Positions 8,083 through 15,398 of a stretch of 64,000 bases of DNA are shown piece by piece. Both the position numbers and the translations under genes were made by a program. The stretch comes from NCEH01 sp043195125. Lineage in GTDB: Bacteria; Pseudomonadota; Alphaproteobacteria; Rhizobiales; Xanthobacteraceae. Below the pieces are notes generated by a model. It had not been told where the DNA came from, did no database searches, and was given only the letters and a program-made list of their open reading frames with translations. Position 1 is the stretch's first letter, and every line of letters starts with the position of its first letter. The stretch lies in the NCBI RefSeq assembly GCF_043195125.1, contig NZ_JBAFWR010000006.1. The stretch is one strand, 5' to 3'.

Positions 8083-9452
8083 TTCAGCACAGCGCCGAGG
8101 CCGCCCATCATGGGCACGAAGGTGGGGAAGGAGGTGGCGATGAAGGTCATGTCGTCCACGCGCACGCCCTCGCGGGCGGCGAAGCCCATCACCAGAAACG
8201 CCATGGCGATGCGGTGGTCCATATGGGTCGCCACCGGCCCGCCACCCACGACCCCGTCCGGCCCGAGGCCGGTGACCAGCAGATCGTCGCCGATGATTTC
8301 ATAGGGTACGCCGCAGACGGCGAGCCCGTCGGCCACGGCGGCGAGACGGTCGCTCTCCTTCACCCGCAGCTCGTTGAGGCCGCGCATGCGGGTCGTGCCC
8401 CGCGCGAACGCCGCCGCCACGGCGAGCACCGGATATTCATCGATCATCGAGGGCGCGCGCTCCGGCGGCACGTCGACGCCGGTCAGCACAGAGTGGCGCA
8501 CGCGCAGATCGGCCACGACCTCGCCGCCCTCCGTACGCTCTGAAAGCGTCTCGATGGAGGCGCCCATCTCCTTCAGCGTGGTGATGAGGCCGGTGCGCAG
8601 CGGATTCATCATCACGTCTTTCAGGATGATGTCGGAACCGGGCACGATCAGCGCCGCCACCAGCGGGAAGGCGGCGGAGGAGGGATCGGACGGCACCGCC
8701 ACGGGAGCGCCCTTCAGGTCCGGCCGGCCGGCGAGGGTGATGCGGCGGCCGTGGGCGCCGTGGGGCTCGACGCGCACGTCGGCGCCGAAATGGGTCAGCA
8801 TGCGCTCGGTATGGTCGCGGGTGGATTCGCGCTCCACCACCACCGTGTCGCCGCTCGCGGCAAGCCCGGCCAGCAGCACTGCGGACTTCACCTGCGCCGA
8901 AGGCACGGGGGTTTCATAGGTGAAGGCCTTCAGTTCGGTGAGGCCCTTGAGGCGTAGCGGCAGGCGGCCGCCGGGGGCTTCCTCTTCCACCACCACGCCC
9001 ATGGCGACGAGCGGGTCCAGCACCCGCTTCATGGGCCGGCGGCGCAGGCTGGCATCGCCGTCGAAGGTCGCGACGATGGGGTTTCCCGCAACCACGCCCA
9101 TCATCAGTCGGGCGCCGGTGCCGGAATTGCCGAAATCCAGCGGCGCCTCGGGGCTCTTCAGATGGCCCGCGCCAACGCCCACCACCCGCCATTCGCCCGG
9201 GCCAAGGCGCTCCACCTCCGCCCCGAGCTGGATGCAGGCCTTGGCGGTGTTCAGCACGTCCTCGCCCTCCAGCAGGCCGGTGATGCGGGTTTCCCCGCGC
9301 GCCAGGGCGCCGAACATCAGCGCGCGGTGGGAAACCGATTTGTCGCCCGGCACGCGCACCGTTCCGGCGAGGCCCGGCGAAGGCAGGCTTGCGCCGGGAA
9401 CGACATTTTCCCCATGGCCATGGGAAGAAGAATGAGCGACGGCGCTGGACAT
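8079..9452 (-). CDS. aroA: 3-phosphoshikimate 1-carboxyvinyltransferase (EPSP synthase)
   Basis: AroA joins shikimate-3-phosphate and phosphoenolpyruvate in aromatic amino acid synthesis. The 457-residue product carries VPGDKSVSHRALMFGALA near the N-terminus, LDFGNSGTG in the PEP site, RPMKRVLDPL, APSMIDEYPVLAVAAAFA and LRVKESDRL. The layout resembles class II EPSP synthases (the Agrobacterium CP4 type). Unlike CP4, which as I recall has alanine in GNAATG, this protein keeps glycine in GNSGTG. I chose the ATG at 9452, which puts a histidine-rich leader before the conserved domain; the longer open frame upstream runs antisense to the FYDLN-acid gene and is not real. Confidence 0.95.
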   Translation of the reverse strand: MSSAVAHSSSHGHGENVVPGASLPSPGLAGTVRVPGDKSVSHRALMFGALARGETRITGLLEGEDVLNTAKACIQLGAEVERLGPGEWRVVGVGAGHLKSPEAPLDFGNSGTGARLMMGVVAGNPIVATFDGDASLRRRPMKRVLDPLVAMGVVVEEEAPGGRLPLRLKGLTELKAFTYETPVPSAQVKSAVLLAGLAASGDTVVVERESTRDHTERMLTHFGADVRVEPHGAHGRRITLAGRPDLKGAPVAVPSDPSSAAFPLVAALIVPGSDIILKDVMMNPLRTGLITTLKEMGASIETLSERTEGGEVVADLRVRHSVLTGVDVPPERAPSMIDEYPVLAVAAAFARGTTRMRGLNELRVKESDRLAAVADGLAVCGVPYEIIGDDLLVTGLGPDGVVGGGPVATHMDHRIAMAFLVMGFAAREGVRVDDMTFIATSFPTFVPMMGGLGAVLK

Positions 9453-9644
9453 GGACTGCTCCCATTTTCGGCGCGCGGACCCTCGCAAAGCCCCGCCGGC
9501 CGCCGTTCCAGGATGGATTGCATGCCGTCTAACACAAGCTCGTGCACGCTGGCCACGCGGCCGATGCGGATTCGGTGCTTGACAGGGGCATGGGGTTTCG
9601 CCAATGGAGCACCCTCCTTTTGACAGCCCCCTAGGATCTTTGCC

Positions 9645-10055
9645 GTGGCGAAGCCAGAACTCGGCACCAAGCGCATCTGTCCTGTTACAGGGCGCAAGTT
9701 TTACGACTTGAACAAGGACCCGGTGGTGTCTCCCTTCACCGGCGAGTCCTATCCACGCTCCTATTTCGAGCCGGTGGTCCGCAGCCGCGGCGAAGCGGCC
9801 CGTGCCGCCGCCGTGCCCGTGGCCGCGGACGCGGACGAGGAGGTGCCGGACGTCGAGGTCATCAGCCTGGAAGAGGCGGATGAGGAAGCCGTCGGCGCCA
9901 AGGTCCCGGTGGACGACGTGGACGTGGATGTGGACGTCGATGACGACCTCGTCGCGGACGCGGACGACGACACGTTCCTCGAAGAGGATGAGGACGAAGG
10001 GGACGACGTCTCCGATTTGATCGGCGAGGGCCTCGAGGACGACGAAGAGGCTTGA
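9645..10055 (+). CDS. FYDLN acid domain protein (TIGR02300 family)
   Basis: The first 45 residues carry KRICPVTGRKFYDLNKDPVV, the hallmark of the TIGR02300 'FYDLN acid' family of alphaproteobacteria; the two-part CP.TG / PFTG pattern resembles a small metal-binding treble clef, though only one cysteine is present. The rest (about 90 residues) is extremely acidic, with a DV repeat (DVDVDVDVDDD). The start is a GTG preceded by AGGATC. Function is unknown in the family. It stands alone, divergent from aroA and upstream of the tRNA-Ala genes, with a hairpin pair just after its stop. Confidence 0.9.
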   Translation: MAKPELGTKRICPVTGRKFYDLNKDPVVSPFTGESYPRSYFEPVVRSRGEAARAAAVPVAADADEEVPDVEVISLEEADEEAVGAKVPVDDVDVDVDVDDDLVADADDDTFLEEDEDEGDDVSDLIGEGLEDDEEA

Positions 10056-10063
10056 TACGGTCT

Positions 10064-10117
10064 GCGGCCTGTGCTTAAAGGCCGCTCTCGCCGGGGGGCG
10101 CGATTCCCCTGGCATCC
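10064..10117 (+). terminator. Twin hairpin after the FYDLN-acid gene
   Basis: A GCGGCC / GGCCGC stem (10064-10085) and a second imperfect stem of CCGGGG with CCCCTGG (10091-10112) follow the stop codon at 10055. No clear T-run follows, so intrinsic termination is plausible but not certain; RNA processing of the tRNA leader is another possible role. Confidence 0.45.
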
Positions 10118-10205
10118 GTCGCGGGGCATCCCGACGCGCAACTGGTTCCTTAATTGACATCCCATGTCATTTAAATGACCGCCTGCGCGCACCTCGCGAT
10201 CCGGT

Positions 10206-10284
<79 letters not shown>

Positions 10285-10325
10285 CGTTTCCGCCGGCTCT
10301 GAAAAGAGATAAGGCTATAAGGATT

Positions 10326-10374
10326 GCGGGCCGCCTCAAGGCCCGCTCGTGCCCGGGGGCGATCTTTCCCCGGG
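10326..10374 (+). terminator. Twin hairpin between the two tRNA-Ala genes
   Basis: GCGGGCC (10326-10332) pairs perfectly with GGCCCGC (10340-10346), and CCCGGGG (10352-10358) pairs perfectly with CCCCGGG (10368-10374). These correspond to the weaker hairpins before the first tRNA copy. They could end transcription from the first tRNA; there is no T-run beyond the loop TTT. Confidence 0.45.
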
Positions 10375-10462
10375 AAACGTCGCGGGAGTTCCCGACGCGC
10401 CAGCGCTTCGAATTGGGCGGTTTGCCCGCGGCGAGGTGGCAGCGCGAAGCCCGCGGCCCGGT

Positions 10463-10537
<75 letters not shown>

Positions 10538-10636
10538 AATCTCTTTTCCTGAAATTCCCGAACCTCGGTCTCAGGGCCGAAGCGATGGACGCAGCAGGGC
10601 GCATCCGGCTCGTGCCGGTGATTGACGGGTGCCGCC

Positions 10637-11263
10637 TCAGGCGCCCGGCCGCCACATGTGGAACACGGCCTCCGGCGTGACCTCCACATAGCCGCTCGGT
10701 CCGCCGGCCCGCAGCACGGGATGAGCTTCTGCCGTCTGATAGATCCCGTCCTTCAGCAGGGTGCGGGCGATATGCACGCCCACCACTTCGCCCAGCACCA
10801 GCCACGAGTCGATCGCTTCGCCTGCCGCGCTGCGCAGCTGGATCAGCTGGGTCAGCCGGCATTCGAACGAGACCGGGCTCTGCGCCACGCGCGGCACGTC
10901 GATATGGCGGCTCGGCGCGGGGGTGAGGCCGGCGAGGGCGAATTCGTCCACATTCGCGGGCACGGCGGCGCTGGTGGCGTTCATCGCCTCGGCCAGCGGC
11001 CGGGTCGCCAGATTCCAGGCGAACACGCCGGTCGCCTCGATATTGGCGACGCTGTGCTTCCAGCCGACGCTGGAAAAACCGATGATGGGCGGGCGATAGT
11101 TGAAGGCGTTGAAGAAGCTGTAGGGAGCAAGATTCAGTGTCCCCTCGGCCGAACGCGATGAAATCCAGCCGATGGGGCGCGGCCCGACGATGGCGTTCAG
11201 CGGATCGTGCGGCAGGCCGTGGCCCTCGGCCGGCGTGTAGAAATAATAGGCGTCGCCCGTCAT
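10637..11263 (-). CDS. Flavin reductase family protein (FMN-binding split barrel)
   Basis: The 208-residue protein has the flavin reductase-like/DIM6-NTAB pattern: AIVGPRPIGWISSRSAEGTLNLAPYSFFNAFNYRPP near the N-terminus, then KHSVANIEATGVFAWNLA and a later FECRLTQ segment with the strand that completes the FMN-binding split barrel. Proteins of this type reduce flavins with NAD(P)H or simply bind FMN; the substrate or partner cannot be read from sequence. It is convergent with the tRNA-Ala pair and has no obvious partner gene nearby. The ATG at 11263 starts directly before the conserved domain. Confidence 0.85.
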   Translation of the reverse strand: MTGDAYYFYTPAEGHGLPHDPLNAIVGPRPIGWISSRSAEGTLNLAPYSFFNAFNYRPPIIGFSSVGWKHSVANIEATGVFAWNLATRPLAEAMNATSAAVPANVDEFALAGLTPAPSRHIDVPRVAQSPVSFECRLTQLIQLRSAAGEAIDSWLVLGEVVGVHIARTLLKDGIYQTAEAHPVLRAGGPSGYVEVTPEAVFHMWRPGA

Positions 11264-11520
11264 GGTGCTCTATCCCCGCATTGACCGCGCATCTTAGGCG
11301 CAAGCTATCGATCGGCGCAGGCTGCTCCCGCGCGGCGCAGCACACTTCTGCGTATGGGAATCCCGATTCGCTCGCACGCCGCAGGTGCTGCCGAGGGCCG
11401 GGTTGCTGCGCGAACCGCGCGTGACCCTCTTGCTATCCTGTTAGGACCGTTAGCCCGCTGGTTTGATCACCCCCGCGCGGCTGGACTATGGTCGGTCCCG
11501 CTGCAGGGGGGGCAGGAGGT

Positions 11521-13173
11521 ATGAAGATCGGCATTCCACAAGTGCTGCGCCGGTTTGGTGCGCGGCGCGCCAGTCTGCCGGGACTTGCACGCATCGTGGC
11601 GGTGGTCGGTTTGCCTCTCGTTCTGGTGGCGCTGGTCGTCTGGTTCGATCGGGAGTCGGAATTGAAGGCGGGGCGCCAGAAGGTCATCGCCTCTGCCCAC
11701 GTATTGTCCGAGCACGCCGGTGCGTTGTTCCTCTCGGTTGATCTCGCTCTTGCCCAGGTGCGCGAAACGCTCGGCACGCGCCCGGTGACGGCCCTGCGCA
11801 CCGACACCGACATGCATCAATTGCTGGCAAGCCTGGTGCGCCGGATGCCGGAACTCGAACTGGCCTTCGTCATCGACGAGAAAGGCAGCCTGGCCTCAAC
11901 CAGCCGCACCTATCCCGCCCCCGAGCGCGACCTTAGCCAGCGCGAGTTCTTCGTTTCCGCGAAGGCGGGTCAGGACGGGCTGGCGTTCTCGGTTCCATTC
12001 CGGGGCAGCGCGAGCCGGTCCGTGTCGTTCTCGGTGAGCCGCGCGGTCTGGCGGGACGGGGTTTTTGGCGGCGTCATTGGCGCCATCGTCTTTCCGGAAT
12101 ATTTTCATGCGTCCTATCGCGGCCTGCTGGTGCCTGCCACGGGTGCGGTGGCGGCGCTGGTGCGCAAGGACGGCACCTTACTGCTGCGCTCACCGGACGT
12201 GCGCGCGCCGCCCGAGGCGCCAGTGGTCATTCCCGACGTGCCGGAGGAGCGCCTCAAGCACGAATCCGGCCTGCTCGCCGCTACCGCGCTGATCGAGGGA
12301 AGTCCTGCTGCGGCCGCCTATCGCGCCGTTCCCGGCACCGACCTCACAGTGGTCTATGCGCTCAGCGAGGGTGACATTCTGTCCTCCTGGTACAAGCGGG
12401 CGGCCGGCTATTTTCTCGCGGGCGGGCTCGCCAGCTTCGCGCTGGCGGTGCTGACCGGCCGACCGGCCAGGATGCGGGGACGCGGCGCGCTCACCCGGAA
12501 CCGGCAGGCCGCCGCGCCGCGTGGTGCGCTGAGCGACCAGACCGCCGCCGCTGTGGATCGTGTCCTGACGCCGGTGCTGGGCGATCTCACATTCGTTGGC
12601 GCCGGACACCGGGCGGACGGAGACGAGTCGGAGTCCGACGCTCTGAACGGCGCCGTTCATGGGGTACGCCTCGCCCAGCGCCTCCTCGACGCTGGACGGC
12701 GCGGGGCGACGCCGCGGATCGTCCACGCGCCCACCGTGCTCAACAACGTCAGATGTCTCCTGATCGGCTCGGTATGGCCGCCGATCCAAATCGACCTGAC
12801 CGGCGACGGGAAGGGGCTCGACGTGTTCGTGGACGGCGCGCGGTTCGAATTGGCGGTGATGGATCTCACGATGTATGTGAAGCAGCGCGCCGATGCCGGC
12901 AGTCAGATCACGCTTAGCGCGCGCCGCGAGGGGATCCGCTCGGAGTTGGAGGGCGTGGAAGCGGGCGATTACGTCTGCGTCACGCTGTCCGCCGCCTGCA
13001 GCAGGCAAGCGGAGGACGCTGGGGCCAGCTCTGCGCGATTTGAAGAGACGAGAGCCTTCGCGACCAGCGCGGGCGGCAGCCTGCAGATCACGCGGGGGCC
13101 ACTGGGGCCGGAGGCGCGGCTATGGATTCCCGCCGCTCTCAGCCGCAGAGACGAGTCTCCGCGCGAAGCCTGA
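11521..13173 (+). CDS. Membrane sensor protein with Cache-like extracellular domain and degenerate kinase-like tail
   Basis: From the ATG at 11521 the product has 550 residues. A membrane helix lies at about 21-42, an extracytoplasmic domain at about 43-290 resembling the double-Cache (PDC) fold (REFFVSAKAGQDGLAFSVPF, then SVSRAVWRDGVFGGVIGAIV), and a second helix at about 294-312. The cytoplasmic tail (320-550) resembles the DHp/ATPase part of a histidine kinase but lacks a clear phospho-accepting histidine. Where an N-box asparagine is expected the line reads ELAVMDLTMYVKQRAD, and no DxGxG motif is seen. An ATG at 11488 is an alternative start; AGGAGG sits only one base from 11521, so the true start is uncertain. 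No response regulator lies nearby. Confidence 0.7.
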   Translation: MKIGIPQVLRRFGARRASLPGLARIVAVVGLPLVLVALVVWFDRESELKAGRQKVIASAHVLSEHAGALFLSVDLALAQVRETLGTRPVTALRTDTDMHQLLASLVRRMPELELAFVIDEKGSLASTSRTYPAPERDLSQREFFVSAKAGQDGLAFSVPFRGSASRSVSFSVSRAVWRDGVFGGVIGAIVFPEYFHASYRGLLVPATGAVAALVRKDGTLLLRSPDVRAPPEAPVVIPDVPEERLKHESGLLAATALIEGSPAAAAYRAVPGTDLTVVYALSEGDILSSWYKRAAGYFLAGGLASFALAVLTGRPARMRGRGALTRNRQAAAPRGALSDQTAAAVDRVLTPVLGDLTFVGAGHRADGDESESDALNGAVHGVRLAQRLLDAGRRGATPRIVHAPTVLNNVRCLLIGSVWPPIQIDLTGDGKGLDVFVDGARFELAVMDLTMYVKQRADAGSQITLSARREGIRSELEGVEAGDYVCVTLSAACSRQAEDAGASSARFEETRAFATSAGGSLQITRGPLGPEARLWIPAALSRRDESPREA

Positions 13174-13188
13174 GCGGCGGAGCCAGGG

Positions 13189-13263
13189 TCAGCGCAGGCC
13201 GAAGAACGACAGCACGGCAAGAACCACCACCACCAAGCCAACGATATAGATCAAATTGTTCAT
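13189..13263 (-). CDS. 24-residue single-span membrane peptide
   Basis: A short frame from ATG 13263 to TGA 13189 encodes a peptide beginning MNNLIYIVGLVVVVLAVL and ending in FFGLR. It is a single hydrophobic helix with a charged C-terminus. An AGAGG ribosome-binding site lies at suitable spacing before the start. From memory, near-identical tiny proteins are common in Hyphomicrobiales genomes as unnamed hypotheticals. It is convergent with the sensor-like gene, with only 15 bp between the stop codons. Role unknown; it probably inserts in the inner membrane. Confidence 0.7.
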   Translation of the reverse strand: MNNLIYIVGLVVVVLAVLSFFGLR

Positions 13264-13437
13264 GACGTGCCTCTTGTTTGCGGATGCTGCAGGGGCAACG
13301 TCTCCGCCTCCATTGTGTTCCGCATGCTGAAGCCAAAGGTGGAGGATGCCGCCGGCCGGGGGCGCAGGGCTCGACTTCGACCACGGGTTCGTGCTTGAGA
13401 CGCGCGATCGGCCCTGGGGCCGGAAATCGGAGCACGC

Positions 13438-14013
13438 ATGCACCGCACATTTCGCCTCGCCCTGTCTCTGCTTGCTAGCCTCGCAGGTCTTTCTGCCCCT
13501 GGCCTCGTCTCGTCCGCATCGGCGAATGAGGCGCAGTGCAAGTTCGGTGGCGGCTTTCAGGTCATCTCCCGCGAGCGCACAAGCGCGGCGGGCAACGACA
13601 TCATTGCCCGCGCCGTGCCGGCGAATGCCGCCGGTCCCTGCATCTTTTCGAAGCGCAGCGGGGATATCGAAATCAGCACGGCGGACGAGGCCGACACCGT
13701 TCTCGGCCTTGCCGGCACTCATCTCGTGATGGATCGGGGAACGGGGCCGAGCCGGGTGCTGGTGATCTATGACCTTGCGGCGCGCAAGGTCGCGCTCGCG
13801 CTTCCCTATGACGATCAGGTGCCGGTGAAGATCGCTGCGTCGGGCGTGACGCTCTGGGCGGTGACCGGGCCGGCGAACGCGGCCAACTGTCCGAAATTCA
13901 AGGAATATGCGGCGAATGGCCTTGGCGCGGCACTGGCCGTCGAAACCCGCATCGCGTTTCCCGCGCTCGCGCGCACCCAGAGCGGCAAGCCCAAATGCAT
14001 CGCCCAGCAATGA
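13438..14013 (+). CDS. Secreted hypothetical protein
   Basis: The 191-residue product starts with a clear Sec signal peptide (MHRTFRLALSLLASLAGLS, cleavage probably after ASA near residue 29). The mature part has four cysteines (QCKFGG, GPCIFS, NCPKF, KCIAQ), enough for two disulfides in the periplasm, and a central strand-rich segment (SRVLVIYDLAARKVALALPY). I do not recognise a named family. GGAG lies before the ATG at good spacing. The gene converges on the proline-rich gene at 14021 with only 7 bp between stops. Confidence 0.75.
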   Translation: MHRTFRLALSLLASLAGLSAPGLVSSASANEAQCKFGGGFQVISRERTSAAGNDIIARAVPANAAGPCIFSKRSGDIEISTADEADTVLGLAGTHLVMDRGTGPSRVLVIYDLAARKVALALPYDDQVPVKIAASGVTLWAVTGPANAANCPKFKEYAANGLGAALAVETRIAFPALARTQSGKPKCIAQQ

Positions 14014-14020
14014 GACCCAG

Positions 14021-14728
14021 CTAGCGTTCGGTGAAGAAGGTCATCAGCACCTTTCCCTCGTCGCCTGTGAGGCAGAGGAAGCGGTGCACCTTGTCCGTCT
14101 TGTCGCGCTGAATATAGGCCTCGCCCATCAGAACGTGGCGAACCTTCTCGTTGCCCACCGTCGAATCGGCTTCCGCCACGGTGAGGCCGTCCACGTCGAT
14201 GAAGATGTCCTCGATGGAGGGCGAGCGCTGCCTCAGGACGGCCAGCGCTCGGGTCTTGCAGGTGCGCACCAGGGCGGTGTCCGAAGAGGGTTCTGCCGCT
14301 GCCTTTTCCTTCGGCACGTCGGCACCTGAGCCGGGCGGCGCGGGCACCGGGGCGGGCTGGGGCAACGGCGCGATGGCGGGAGCCGGAGAAGGCGGGACGG
14401 TGGGCGTTGTTGCGGGCGATTGTGCCTGCGGCGCACTGCTCTGCGCCATGTCCATCGCCGCTACGGTTATCAACTTGGAAAGAGCAGGGTGGCCGGTGGG
14501 CGTAAGCGCGGGCTCTGCCATGGCGCCGAGCCCCATCAGGCACAGCAGCGCAAACGCGAGCAAAATCACCAGCGGGCGGGTCACCGCGGCAGTCGAAATC
14601 AGGGCCGCGTGAGGATGACTGTCCAGCACGGCTGTGGCGCGGGCAAGTCGGCGTTGGGCGCCGCCCGGCGGCGGACTTGGCGCATGGCGAGACGGAGGGT
14701 GCCAGAGCCGTGCGGGTCGAAAGGGCAT
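14021..14728 (-). CDS. Hypothetical membrane-anchored protein with proline-rich linker
   Basis: A 235-residue reading from ATG 14728 shows a hydrophobic segment (TRPLVILLAFALLCLMGLGAMA) around residues 48-70. Next come a linker rich in proline, alanine and serine (about 95-150) and a compact C-terminal domain of about 85 residues with two cysteines (VRTCKTRAL and HRFLCLTGDEGK). The layout suggests a periplasmic domain tethered by, or released after, the hydrophobic segment. The start is uncertain: a GTG at 14584, right before the hydrophobic segment, would make a normal signal peptide. No family is recognised. Confidence 0.6.
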   Translation of the reverse strand: MPFRPARLWHPPSRHAPSPPPGGAQRRLARATAVLDSHPHAALISTAAVTRPLVILLAFALLCLMGLGAMAEPALTPTGHPALSKLITVAAMDMAQSSAPQAQSPATTPTVPPSPAPAIAPLPQPAPVPAPPGSGADVPKEKAAAEPSSDTALVRTCKTRALAVLRQRSPSIEDIFIDVDGLTVAEADSTVGNEKVRHVLMGEAYIQRDKTDKVHRFLCLTGDEGKVLMTFFTER

Positions 14729-14916
14729 GTCATGTCCTTGGTCGTGGTGTGATACCAACGCCGGACACGCCATTTTGTGCCAGCCCAAGGTCACGTTTCC
14801 GCGGGATTTGTCATTGACGCGCCTTGATCCGCGCGCCGTGTCGTTCCAAGCGCCCTGCATCGGCCGGCCGGCCTCAATGGAGTTAAGCGGGCGCGGAGGC
14901 GTTGATTCGGGCCGAT

Positions 14917-14934
14917 CGCGGGGAAAGCCCCGCG
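14917..14934 (-). terminator. Perfect 7-bp hairpin downstream of the acidic-tail gene
   Basis: CGCGGGG-AAAG-CCCCGCG forms a 7-bp stem with a 4-base loop, 27 bp beyond the stop of the minus-strand gene ending at 14961. No T-run follows on the minus strand, so termination is inferred from position only. Confidence 0.4.
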
Positions 14935-14960
14935 CACCCGCGTCCAACGCGTCGATAGGA

Positions 14961-15248
14961 TCAGCGCTTCTCGTCGTTGCCGTCGCCGGTCTCGTCCTCG
15001 TCTTCCTCACCCTCTTCGCCGTCCTCGTCCTCGTCGTCGGAGGGGGCGATCAGGCGGTCGAGGCAATCCATGAATTCATCGCCGATCTGCTCCACCGTCT
15101 CGCTGTCGAGCGCGGGGTCGCACGGCAGGACGAAACGCTGCTCGCCTTCGTCGGTGGTGACATCGAGGATCAGCGCGCTCGGCATGTCCTCGGGATGCAG
15201 GAAGCTGATCCGCAGGCCGGTGAGGATCAGGGCGGGAATATCGGCCAT
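14961..15248 (-). CDS. Hypothetical protein with acidic tail
   Basis: The 95-residue protein has a short folded part (residues 1-70, including GLRISFLHPEDMPSALILDV and EQRFVLPCDPALDSETV) and a strongly acidic C-terminal tail (DDEDEDGEEGEEDEDE). Start ATG 15248 is preceded by GGAG at six bases. I do not recognise the family; small acidic-tailed proteins of this kind are frequent in Hyphomicrobiales. It is divergent from the acyltransferase at 15399, and the 150 bp between the two starts should hold both promoters. A hairpin follows the stop. Confidence 0.7.
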   Translation of the reverse strand: MADIPALILTGLRISFLHPEDMPSALILDVTTDEGEQRFVLPCDPALDSETVEQIGDEFMDCLDRLIAPSDDEDEDGEEGEEDEDETGDGNDEKR

Positions 15249-15398
15249 CTGGCGCTCCGAGGGGTGTGGGTGCGGTGACTGGGGCAGGAGGTAGCACGAA
15301 TTGCGTCCGCCGACACCGCCCGCCACGCTTGCGTCACACGTGATGGGATCGGCGGCGGGTTGCCGGGCGGCGGGTGAGTGGCCTAAAGCATCTGCCCG

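Noticed and set aside
9579..9584. TTGACA as a -35 box before the FYDLN-acid gene (another TTGACA at 9620)
   Set aside because: No convincing -10 element lies 16-18 bp downstream of either, so a promoter is not supported beyond the hexamer.
11264..11520. Possible gene between the flavin reductase and the sensor-like gene
   Set aside because: No frame with a start, ribosome-binding site and plausible protein was seen. It is taken as a divergent promoter region.
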